Shown: positions 7,354 through 14,489 of the stretch, in pieces
How positions within the stretch are numbered: the stretch's first letter is position 1
How the letters are laid out: every line of letters starts with the position of its first letter
Assembly (NCBI GenBank): GCA_905193145.1
Contig: CAJJNP010000071.1
Coordinates: 1-14,623 of the forward strand
DNA from: an uncultured Odoribacter sp.
GTDB taxonomy: Bacteria > Bacteroidota > Bacteroidia > Bacteroidales > Marinifilaceae
Direction of reading: 5' to 3'
DNA length: 14,623 nucleotides
The notes under the pieces: model-generated
Databases searched by the model: none
What the model was told of the DNA's origin: nothing
Seen by the model: only the letters and a program-made list of their open reading frames with translations
Position numbers and translations under genes: made by a program

Positions 7354-8649
7354 ATGAAAGTTTTATGGTTCTCCCTTTCTCCATGCGGCAGCATGAGGCG
7401 AAAGGGAAGTAATCTTGTTATTCAAGGATGGATGATTTCCCTTGAAGACCAAATCAAGAATAATCCCGATATAGATTTACATGTCGCTTTCTTGTCCGAT
7501 GTTGAAAACGAAGCATTCTGTTTCGAGGGAGTCCATTATTATCCGATATTCCATTCCAAAAGCAAGAATCCTGTCAAGAGGGTTCTTGAAAGAAAAGCGT
7601 CCCTTTCCAAAATCGATGCCCGGCTTTTACCTGCCATGCTCAAAATTGTGGAAGAGTCCAAACCGGATTTGATTCACATACATGGGACGGAAGAACGTTT
7701 CGGGCTGATTGCAAAACACATAAGCGGAATTCCTGTCGTTTATTCAATCCAAGGGCTTTTGGCACCTTATGCAGAGAAATATTTTTCAGGAATGCCGGAT
7801 AAGGATATTTTTTGGCATGAAAGCCTTTATGATAAGGTGAAACTGGTATCCTACCGAAATGAATATGAAAATTTCTGTAAGAGGGCAGAAAGAGAAAAAG
7901 CCTTCTTGAAGGATGCAGAATACATATTAGGGCGCACGTTTTGGGATGAATATGTAACGGGGTTATTGAATCCTGAGAGGAAGTACTACGTGGTGGACGA
8001 GATACTCCGGTGTCCTTTTTACAATTTGAGGTGGGACAAACAGCGTTTTACTGAGGGTAGGATAAAAATCGTCAGTACTATTTCAGGCGGCATATACAAA
8101 GGATATGAGGTTGTCCTCAAAACGGCTTCTTTGCTAAAGCGATACTCTGGAATCGGTTTCGAATGGAGCATTGCCGGTTACGACGGACAGGACAAATGGG
8201 TTAAGATAGCAGAAAAATTGACAAATATAAAATCCAAAGAGGTCAATGTCGTTTTAAAAGGGCTTTTGGATGCTCCGGAGCTTTCAGAATTATTGGTGGA
8301 TTCGGATTTGTACTTGCAGGTCAGCCATATAGAAAACAGCCCAAACAGTGTTTGCGAGGCAATGCTTGTCGGAATGCCTGTGATAGCTAGTTTTTCCGGA
8401 GGAACGGCTTCTTTGTTGGATAATGGGTTGGAGGGCATTTTGGTGCAAGACGGTGACCCCTATGTTCTTGCCGGGGCGGTGGTGGAACTTTCCAAGCGTT
8501 TTGATTTGGCAAAAAAATACGGAGAAAACGCAAGGAGAAGGGCTTTAGCAAGGCACAATCGGGAGCGCATCTCGTCTTGTTTGGCTGACGTATATAACAA
8601 AATCCTTGAAGATTATAAAAAGCATTCTCATGAAGATTCTTTTTGTTAG
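7354..8649 (+). CDS. Glycosyltransferase, GT4 (group 1) family
   Basis: A 431-residue GT-B-fold glycosyltransferase expected to act at the cytosolic membrane face, transferring a sugar from a nucleotide donor to the growing lipid-linked unit. The C-terminal half shows the group 1 pattern: ISGGIYKGYEVVLKTASLL, then HIENSPNSVCEAMLVGMPVI with the E-x7-E pair at about residues 327 and 335, and IASFSGGTASLLDNGLEGIL. The N-terminal half has an acceptor-domain start (MKVLWFSLSPCGSMRRKGSN). It starts 11 nt after the polymerase stop. Its 3' end overlaps the start of the following glycosyltransferase remnant by 20 nt. Donor and acceptor sugars cannot be read from sequence. Confidence 0.88.
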   Translation: MKVLWFSLSPCGSMRRKGSNLVIQGWMISLEDQIKNNPDIDLHVAFLSDVENEAFCFEGVHYYPIFHSKSKNPVKRVLERKASLSKIDARLLPAMLKIVEESKPDLIHIHGTEERFGLIAKHISGIPVVYSIQGLLAPYAEKYFSGMPDKDIFWHESLYDKVKLVSYRNEYENFCKRAEREKAFLKDAEYILGRTFWDEYVTGLLNPERKYYVVDEILRCPFYNLRWDKQRFTEGRIKIVSTISGGIYKGYEVVLKTASLLKRYSGIGFEWSIAGYDGQDKWVKIAEKLTNIKSKEVNVVLKGLLDAPELSELLVDSDLYLQVSHIENSPNSVCEAMLVGMPVIASFSGGTASLLDNGLEGILVQDGDPYVLAGAVVELSKRFDLAKKYGENARRRALARHNRERISSCLADVYNKILEDYKKHSHEDSFC

Positions 8650-8910
8650 TAATTATGAACCGTGGGGCTTGGTCGCAAAAGGACTAATGCCCTCTAACCA
8701 TTTGTTTGGTATTAAAGAGGCATTGACAGGTCTAAATGAAAAAAAACAGGATGTTGGGGTGGAATTTTCAATGACGGGACGGTTGATTTCATTAGGATAA
8801 CCAAATGTCGGTTAAATCTGTTTTGTACTTTCTCAAAATACGATGTTGTTTATTATGTCATTAATGTGGTGAGCAAGATGGTTGGAGTCGTTAATAAAGA
8901 ATGTCACTGA
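8630..8910 (+). pseudogene. Remnant of a glycosyltransferase (frameshifted, C-terminus deleted)
   Basis: ATG 8630 opens MKILFVSNYEPWGLVAKG, a typical N-terminus of group 1 glycosyltransferases, and reads through GRLISLG to a stop at 8798-8800. The next frame (from about 8797 to TGA 8908-8910) continues with plausible protein sequence, including FSKYDVVYYVINVVSKMVGV. This resembles the continuation of the same N-terminal domain after a one-base shift. Only about 93 residues' worth remain; the nucleotide-sugar-binding half is absent and the GT2 gene follows at once. I infer one frameshift plus a deletion. An A8 run (8739-8746) lies upstream of the break but is in frame. Confidence 0.6.
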
Positions 8911-8933
8911 TAAATAATTGTAGGTCTAATTTT

Positions 8934-9758
8934 ATGAAAAAGTATAAAATTTCGGTTGTCACGATTTGCAGGAATTGCGCGGATGAAATAGAAGGCACAC
9001 TACTCAGCGTAATAAACCAAGATTATTCCAATATGGAATACATCGTCATTGACGGGGCATCTACCGACGGAACAGTCGATATCATCAAGGGTTATGCGGA
9101 CAAGATAGATGTTTGGATGTCGGAAAAAGACAAGGGCGTGTACGATGCCATGAATAAAGGGGTGGCTTTGGCAACGGGGCAATGGTGTATATTTATGAAT
9201 GGTGGCGATAAATTTGCGTCAGACGATGTGATTAGCAAGATGTTCGCGCAACGATGCCCAAAAAGGACTTCAAAGGTTTATTATGGTGATACATGGGAGA
9301 GATACGAGAACGGGAGACAGGCGTTATTGAGGGCAATGCCTGCATATCCTACCATTAAGCGATGCCAACCATACGTCCATCAATCGGCTTTCTTTAATAT
9401 AGAGGATAAGAAAACCCCTTTTTACGATGAATCCTATCGTATAATATCGGATTATGTGACATCCTTGTGGTACTATCGGATATACGGCTGTTCGGGGTTT
9501 GAGCATGCCAATGTCGCGGTCAGTTCATATAAAAATTTTGCTGGGCTTTCAAGCCTCGCGGAGAATCGCAAGGAAATGATGCGCGAATTCCTAAGAGCAT
9601 GGCGGGCCAACCAGTTGTGTTGGCTCAGGTACATGCGGGAGTCCGTTAAATACTTCATCATTTACCAGCAACCATTAAAGTGCCTGAAAGGTTTAATGGA
9701 AAAGTATAATGAGAGAAAGGTGTTGGAGAACAAAGATAGTCGTAAGTTGCAGGGCTGA
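8934..9758 (+). CDS. Glycosyltransferase, GT2 family
   Basis: An inverting GT-A glycosyltransferase of 275 residues. The start ATG 8934 gives MKKYKISVVTICRNCADE, the usual GT2 opening; the in-frame ATG at 8901 would add 11 unlikely residues that overlap the upstream remnant. Motifs: IVIDGASTDGTVDII (nucleotide-binding DGAS-DGT), EKDKGVYDAMNKGVALATG, then FMNGGD as the metal-binding DxD equivalent. No membrane segment is evident, so it is expected to be peripheral on the inner face. It is the last gene of the first block; an IS66-type end begins 3 nt after its stop. Confidence 0.9.
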   Translation: MKKYKISVVTICRNCADEIEGTLLSVINQDYSNMEYIVIDGASTDGTVDIIKGYADKIDVWMSEKDKGVYDAMNKGVALATGQWCIFMNGGDKFASDDVISKMFAQRCPKRTSKVYYGDTWERYENGRQALLRAMPAYPTIKRCQPYVHQSAFFNIEDKKTPFYDESYRIISDYVTSLWYYRIYGCSGFEHANVAVSSYKNFAGLSSLAENRKEMMREFLRAWRANQLCWLRYMRESVKYFIIYQQPLKCLKGLMEKYNERKVLENKDSRKLQG

Positions 9759-9773
9759 AATGTAAGCAAAAAA

Positions 9774-10134
9774 ATGGCTATTGATTAAAGGTTCTATCTT
9801 CGCTGCGAACAAGTATAGCAGTGAAGATTTAGAAAAGATTTACTTTCAATACCAGACTGAGACATAGTCTCATGGAGAGTCTCTCCAGTTTTTTTGTGTG
9901 AAGAACAAAGTTCCTTATAACATCTTTCATAAATGGTATAAGGATACTCGGAAAAAAGTGGTTGAAGTCCAGATTAATGGTGCTCCTGAAATTGGTCGTG
10001 AGGTTCTAACAGACTTTTTGGGTGATGCAGAATTGAAGAGTATTATGTCTGACGGATACAATGCTTATGTATTTATCGATGATGAGCTGAAATCACATTG
10101 GCTACCAACCAATGTTAAATTCAAAACTAATTAA
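9774..10134 (+). pseudogene. Fused remnant of IS66-type orfA (HTH) and transposase
   Basis: Frame 1 reads GSIFAANKYSSEDLEKIYFQ, meets a TAG at 9865-9867, then continues SHGESLQFFCVKNKVPYN and HKWYKDTRKKVVEV, a helix-turn-helix-like IS66 orfA segment. It then joins a transposase segment, REVLTDFLGDAELK and SDGYNAYVFIDDEL, around the second catalytic Asp region of IS66 transposases, ending at TAA 10132-10134. The presumed start ATG 9774 is one base out of frame. In-frame stop, frameshift and fusion together mark it as dead. A 78-residue ORF from GTG 9898 is part of it and is unlikely to be an independent gene. Confidence 0.65.
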
Positions 10135-10152
10135 TTAACAAAACTCGGTTTA

Positions 10153-10180
10153 GGCACTGCAAAGTGCCCTTTCAAAGGGG
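10153..10180 (+). other. Hairpin pair at the right end of the IS66 relic
   Basis: GGCACT-GCAA-AGTGCC (10153-10168) is a perfect 6-bp stem with a GCAA tetraloop. CCTTT-C-AAAGG follows immediately (10168-10178). No T run follows, so it is not a classical terminator. It could be part of the IS end structure or weakly affect transcription into the next block. Confidence 0.35.
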
Positions 10181-10220
10181 GATGCCGTAAATTGAGTGCT
10201 TACATTAAATCTACAAGGAC

Positions 10221-11315
10221 ATGAGAAAACTTAAAGTCGCATGGATAACAGGAGATTACTTTATAGATGTTGATTTTCTGCTTGTGCCATATATGAAAGA
10301 ACATTATAAGGATGAAATTGATATTTCGTGGACGGTCATTAAGAGCCATAATAGTAATATACAGATAGATGGTAGATTGGAATGTAAAATTATAAATTTG
10401 AAGCATCGAAACAAAGACCCTATGGTAATTGGAGAATATAACCGAATCATCAAGCAACTGAAAGATTCTTCGGACATAATATATTCTGATTTTGTTGGGG
10501 CGCCTTTCTATTATCCCGTATTGTTGAATGCAGTTAAAAATAAACCGATAGTTCATGCTGCCCATAATGTTATTCCTTATCCAATATGGCCATCGTTACT
10601 CAAAGTTTATGTGAAGTATGTGTTTAGGCATAACAATCATTTCCAGATGTTCTCCAAATTCACAGCTGAGTACTTCAAAGAACATTACCCTGGTAAATCA
10701 TATTTTTATTGCCCAATGACATTGAAAGGATATGGAGAGGTTTCAACAGATAACTATAAAATAGATTCTTCAAAACTCAATTTGTTGTTTTTTGGAAATG
10801 TGGTGCAAAACAAGCGTTTGGATTTGCTGATACAAGCTGTACAAAATTTGCCCGTCGAGGTAAAACAGAAAGTACATTTGACTGTTGCAGGGAAATGTAA
10901 TCTACCACAACCTTATTTGGAACAAATAAATGGAGATGAAACTATTTCGGTTTTCTTCAAGCGTATAGATGATTGTGAGGTCGCCGAATTGTTCACTAAG
11001 CATGACTTCCTTGTTCTTCCGTATCAGGATGTGGCACAAAGTGGGCCACATATGATTGCCTATTATTATAATTTGCCTGTAATTGCCAGTGATATAGATG
11101 GATTCAAAGAAAGAATTGTTGATGGAGAGAACGGCTTATTATTTAAAAATAAAAGTGTTAGCGATTTGAAAAACAAGATTATAGAAGCCGTAAATATGTC
11201 GAGAGATGAACAAGCTAATATGAGGAGAAAGCTTAAAGTGTTTTCTGATGACAATTTCAGTTTGACTAAAATTGGTGAAAAATATATGAGTTATTTCAAA
11301 TCTATGCAGCGATGA
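10221..11315 (+). CDS. Glycosyltransferase, GT4 (group 1) family
   Basis: A 364-residue protein with a GT-B layout. The N-terminal half starts MRKLKVAWITGDYF. The C-terminal half has LLFFGNVVQNKRLDLLIQAV (start of the group 1 domain), then DFLVLPYQDVAQSGPHMIAY, PVIASDIDGFKERI and VDGENGLLF, the usual donor-binding region ending with a GENGLLF motif. It is expected to act on the lipid-linked intermediate at the inner membrane. AAGGA (10214-10218) precedes the ATG at short distance. It is the first gene after the IS66 relic and overlaps the next gene by 4 nt (ATGA at 11312). Sugar specificity unknown. Confidence 0.88.
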   Translation: MRKLKVAWITGDYFIDVDFLLVPYMKEHYKDEIDISWTVIKSHNSNIQIDGRLECKIINLKHRNKDPMVIGEYNRIIKQLKDSSDIIYSDFVGAPFYYPVLLNAVKNKPIVHAAHNVIPYPIWPSLLKVYVKYVFRHNNHFQMFSKFTAEYFKEHYPGKSYFYCPMTLKGYGEVSTDNYKIDSSKLNLLFFGNVVQNKRLDLLIQAVQNLPVEVKQKVHLTVAGKCNLPQPYLEQINGDETISVFFKRIDDCEVAELFTKHDFLVLPYQDVAQSGPHMIAYYYNLPVIASDIDGFKERIVDGENGLLFKNKSVSDLKNKIIEAVNMSRDEQANMRRKLKVFSDDNFSLTKIGEKYMSYFKSMQR

Positions 11316-12289
11316 GTATAAAAGATTATCTGAAGAATTCCAGAACGATATTATTCTTTAGGCTTCTTCATGAAAAATTTCAGGAAATTGTTTTATTGAC
11401 TAAATATATTGCCAATGGAAACAGACTTAATGATAAAGAAAAACTTTTCACAGATTTAACTATTAGGACTCATGCCATAGAGAAGGGAATGTCCATTGGG
11501 AGTGTTAAGGTTGGATTTGGCAAGCCTAAGGTTTTGTCTCTTTTACGAGATTTTCAACGTTACCTCTCAATAGGGGGAAGTAAGGATTTTGTCTCAGAAT
11601 CGTGTTCTGTCATAAACAAGTATGTTATCTTCAATGAAAAATTAGGTGCAGACATGAGAACTGTTAAAGATGAATTTATGGATTTCTGCCAAAGGAATAA
11701 CATAAACCCGATTAATAAGGCGGGAATATACTTGTTGAACAAAAAGGATACAGAGGAAAAGCTGAAAAGTTCATTTAATGTGTTTTCTCAAAGCCGTTAC
11801 TCTGTCAGAGATTTTGGTGCAGACAAGATTTCTTTAAATAGCATAGAAAGAGCATTGTCCATGGCAGAGAAAACTCCTTCTGCATGCAACAGGCAAAGTT
11901 GGAGAATATACGTATATTCAAATGAGGCTCTCAGAAATAAGATGTTTTCATTACAAGGCGGTTGTAAGGGATTTTGGCAAGATATGCAATATGCTATTCT
12001 TGTATGCGGTGATATTAGAAGATATAACATCAATGAATTGTCACAAGTTTATGTGGACGGAGGAATCTATACAATGAATTTGTTGTACGCTCTTCATTTT
12101 GAGGGGGTAGCGTCTATTCCATTGACCATGGGACACAAACAGAAAACAATCAAAAAGATTAAGAGAGAGATGGATATACCTGAAAATGAAATTCCTGTTC
12201 TATTAATTGGAGTGGGCTCGTATAAAGATAAATATAAGGTAGCAGTATCTGTAAGGCATGATTATCATAATTATACATTTATAAAATAG
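11312..12289 (+). CDS. Nitroreductase-family (FMN) protein in the polysaccharide locus
   Basis: 325 residues, longer than ordinary nitroreductases (about 200). The first ~155 residues are an unrecognised, mostly helical-looking extension. From residue 161, SRYSVRDFGADKISLNSIER and PSACNRQSWRIYVYS match the FMN-binding start of the nitroreductase fold, and GGIYTMNLLYALHFEGVASI and PENEIPVLLIGVGSY match its later part. Family members are usually flavin-dependent homodimers using NAD(P)H. Relatives of this long form occur in O-antigen/capsule clusters, where the substrate is not known to me. It is coupled to the preceding glycosyltransferase (4-nt overlap) and lies 6 nt before the next gene, so a role in making or modifying a sugar of this polymer is inferred from context. 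Confidence 0.8.
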   Translation: MSIKDYLKNSRTILFFRLLHEKFQEIVLLTKYIANGNRLNDKEKLFTDLTIRTHAIEKGMSIGSVKVGFGKPKVLSLLRDFQRYLSIGGSKDFVSESCSVINKYVIFNEKLGADMRTVKDEFMDFCQRNNINPINKAGIYLLNKKDTEEKLKSSFNVFSQSRYSVRDFGADKISLNSIERALSMAEKTPSACNRQSWRIYVYSNEALRNKMFSLQGGCKGFWQDMQYAILVCGDIRRYNINELSQVYVDGGIYTMNLLYALHFEGVASIPLTMGHKQKTIKKIKREMDIPENEIPVLLIGVGSYKDKYKVAVSVRHDYHNYTFIK

Positions 12290-12295
12290 CGAACT

Positions 12296-13320
12296 ATGAT
12301 GAATAGCATATATTTGGTCATGAACTACTGGCCGAAAGAAGACTATTGGCTTTGTACAGAGTTGTGTAAGCGGCATATCGCTTATCGCTTAATAGGGATA
12401 AACAGTAAAGTCAGAATGTTAAGATATGCAAAGGCAGGGGGGGGGGGTGGAAACTACTTCGCTTTGTACGCGCTATAAAAATTGCCCTAAGAACAAAGAA
12501 GGATGAGATAGTAGTTGTGATGGACGATACGCCTACTTCTGTATTTATTTCATGTACCTTGTCCGTGATTGGGAAGAAGAACAAAGTGATTTGTCTAAAC
12601 ATGATGGATAGTCTTGCCCCAAATTTTGCAAAGAAAGTGTTGTATCAAGCGGCTTTCAAGCGGATGTATGCCTCTGTGAATAACCAGCAAATCATGGGAC
12701 TGTACTGTTCGTTATACGGTCTCCCCAAAGACAGGTTTTTCTATTTACCGGATTGTATTTCAAACTGGGGTATGAAGATATTACAGAGGAACGATACCTT
12801 AGAATGCGGAGGATATATTTTTTCCGGTGGATCAACATTCAGGGATTGGGATTTGTTTATAGACGTGGCGTGGAAACTGCCACAATATAAGTTTGTCGGC
12901 ATAGCCCGTAAAACTGGTTTCCCCAAAAAACAGTTGCCAAGCAATGTAGAAATGTTTTTTGATGTGGGAGAGACCACATTCAATGACTACCTGAAGAAGT
13001 GCAGTGTAGTTTTCATGCCTATAAATGTAAAGACACAAGGAGGTCAAATTGTCATATTTAAGGGAGGTCTTTATCGTAAAGCCGTTGTTACTACCGATAC
13101 CGCTGCCATAAGGACATATATAGAAGATGGTAGGAATGGATTGTTGACGCCTTTCAAAGATTCTCAAAGTGCCATAGAAGCTTTAAATAAGGTTATGGAG
13201 AATGATGATCTAAGGAACAATTTTGGCAACGAATTACATGACGACATCAAGCAACTTACACCGACTTATTTTGTTGATTTACTGACTGATTTTCTTAAGA
13301 AAAAAGATTTCAAGATATGA
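12296..13320 (+). CDS. Glycosyltransferase (GT4-like), reading frame broken at a G11 tract (probable phase-variable gene, OFF)
   Basis: Two frames joined at a run of eleven G. Frame 1, from ATG 12296 or 12299 (MNSIYLVMNYWPKEDYW), runs to the tract and stops at TAA 12478, only 60 residues. The other frame is open immediately after the tract (WKLLRFVRAIKIALRTKKDE) through to TGA 13320 and carries the glycosyltransferase body: IFSGGSTFRDWDLFIDVAWK, then VVFMPINVKTQGGQIVIFKG, KAVVTTDTAAIRTYIEDGRN and GLLTPF, a group 1-like C-domain. With 9 or 12 G the whole is one ORF of about 340 residues, a normal GT length. A start at ATG 12517 would lack the first ~74 residues of the N-domain. It overlaps the next gene by 4 nt. 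Confidence 0.8.
12437..12447 (+). repeat. G11 homopolymer tract in the glycosyltransferase gene (candidate phase-variation switch)
   Basis: Eleven G between AAGGCA and TGGAAA. Codon phase: GCA GGG GGG GGG GGT GGA... leads to a stop 28 nt beyond the tract. 9 or 12 G gives GCA (GGG)n TGG AAA CTA and opens the full gene. G tracts this long are not expected by chance in such AT-rich sequence. Confidence 0.85.
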
Positions 13321-14450
13321 AGATAGGTTTGCTTACCTACTATGGGGATTTGAACTGTGGTACAAATCTTCAGGCATACGCCACATTTTCGGCCATAAAA
13401 AGTATTTATCCTAACGAAGTTGTGGAGGTTATACCTTTTCATGGCTTCCGTCCAGAAATAAGACCATATAAAAGTTTAAGTCCTGCCAGCATCTACCGTG
13501 ACATCATTAGAATGCAAAAATACAAGGATTTCAAATGCGACGAGCTGTATATACAGGGAAGAGACCCAATAATATATAATGTGAAAAAAGCCTTGAAATA
13601 CATTGCGTCGTTTGGGTTCGATAAAATTTATGTCGGTGCAGACACCTTATTGGAACTTGACAGGTTAAAAATTGATGGGTTATCGGCATACTGGTTGAAA
13701 GATATCAAAGCCGAAAAGATATTTCTTGCTGCATCGTCTAAAAATGTAACTTATGAAAATTTGTCTTCCCGGCAGAAAGTGGAAATGGAACAGGCTGTCG
13801 GACAAATCAAATATATTGGGGTTAGGGATACTGCGACTATAAAATTATTGTCTCATTTTGTCTTGCCCGAAAAAATACATCATGTACCGGATCCGACATT
13901 TACTATGGATATAGACAAGGGTATTACACGGAAATATTTGGAGAAGAAGCGGTTAAACGTTCCCTGTAAGTCTGTATTTATGCATTTGTATGGAAATGAT
14001 GTTTGGGCGGATGGACTTGCTAAATACTTTAAATCTATGGGTTATACAATTGTTACTCCAAGACCATATAAATTTAGTGATATAGTGCTAAATGATATGG
14101 GACCGTTAGAACAGTTAGGCATTTATGGTTATTTCGACTTGGTGGTTACTCATCGTTTTCACGATTGTGTTTTTTGTCTTAAGAATGGTACACCATTCTT
14201 TGTTTACGTAAAAAGCAGAAAAACATTCATGACGGCAGACAACGACTCTAAGCATGTGTCACTACTAAAAGATTTTGGGCTGTATCCTTATGGATTCTTG
14301 GGGTGCGTGGATGATGGAATACCCACCAACAATATTGATGAGAAACTGAAACTGCTAAAATCGCATTTTGATGGAGAATACATTAAATCCCGTTTGCGAG
14401 AATTTCGTGAAGAGTATTTCCGTTTCTTGAATCTTACTGGCAAAATGTAG
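13317..14450 (+). CDS. Polysaccharide pyruvyl transferase family protein (second)
   Basis: 377 residues of the PS_pyruv_trans family, of the subtype that opens MKIGLLTYYGDLNCGTNLQ with the G-T-N-x-Q-A-Y-A motif at about residues 14-21. Further signatures are KIYVGADTLLELD, IKYIGVRDTATIKLL, VPDPTFTMD and the C-terminal VVTHRFHDCVFCLKNGTPFF. The two family members in this window share the fold but are not close copies, so they probably act on different acceptors. It is coupled to the preceding phase-variable glycosyltransferase by ATGA overlap. An IS66-type end begins 10 nt after its stop. Pyruvate transfer is inferred from family membership only. Confidence 0.87.
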   Translation: MKIGLLTYYGDLNCGTNLQAYATFSAIKSIYPNEVVEVIPFHGFRPEIRPYKSLSPASIYRDIIRMQKYKDFKCDELYIQGRDPIIYNVKKALKYIASFGFDKIYVGADTLLELDRLKIDGLSAYWLKDIKAEKIFLAASSKNVTYENLSSRQKVEMEQAVGQIKYIGVRDTATIKLLSHFVLPEKIHHVPDPTFTMDIDKGITRKYLEKKRLNVPCKSVFMHLYGNDVWADGLAKYFKSMGYTIVTPRPYKFSDIVLNDMGPLEQLGIYGYFDLVVTHRFHDCVFCLKNGTPFFVYVKSRKTFMTADNDSKHVSLLKDFGLYPYGFLGCVDDGIPTNNIDEKLKLLKSHFDGEYIKSRLREFREEYFRFLNLTGKM

Positions 14451-14459
14451 AGCAGATAG

Positions 14460-14489
14460 GTAAACAGTCAAAAAATGGCTATTGATTAA
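14460..14489 (+). mobile_element. Left end of a second IS66-family copy
   Basis: GTAAACAGTC followed by 20 bases identical to 9769-9788 in the first IS66 relic (AAAAAATGGCTATTGATTAA). It has the same orientation and is again placed just after a polysaccharide gene stop. Relative to this copy, the relic at 9762 lacks three bases near its end. It is cut off at 14490 by the IS5-type element; the rest, if any, lies beyond the window. Confidence 0.6.

Larger units (their letters stand above)
9762..10203 (+). mobile_element. Internally deleted IS66-family relic
   Basis: The left end is GTAAGCA (9762) and the right end is GTGCTTAC (10196-10203). The reverse complement of the right end (GTAAGCACTCAA...) resembles the left-end sequence at 14460 (GTAAACAGTCAA...) at about 16 of the first 20 positions, so these are terminal inverted repeats starting with GTAA as in IS66 elements. 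The interior encodes a fused fragment of two transposition genes. Intact IS66 elements are over 2 kb, so most of the element is gone and it cannot move itself. No matching 8-bp flanking duplication is visible. Confidence 0.68.

Noticed and set aside
9859..9895. Strong-looking terminator (GGAGAGTCTCTCC plus T7) after the GT2 gene
   Set aside because: The bases fall inside the former coding frame of the IS66 orfA remnant (reading SHGESLQFF), so the palindrome and T run are most simply explained as codons. It might still terminate, but I do not call it.
9898..10134. A 78-residue ORF as an independent small gene
   Set aside because: It is part of a longer IS66 orfA/transposase frame interrupted by a TAG at 9865-9867, and its end is abnormal; it is a transposase relic.
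12517..13320. Glycosyltransferase starting at ATG 12517
   Set aside because: The frame is open upstream to the G11 tract with glycosyltransferase-like sequence, and 12517 would remove part of the N-terminal domain. The single gene broken at the tract explains all of it.
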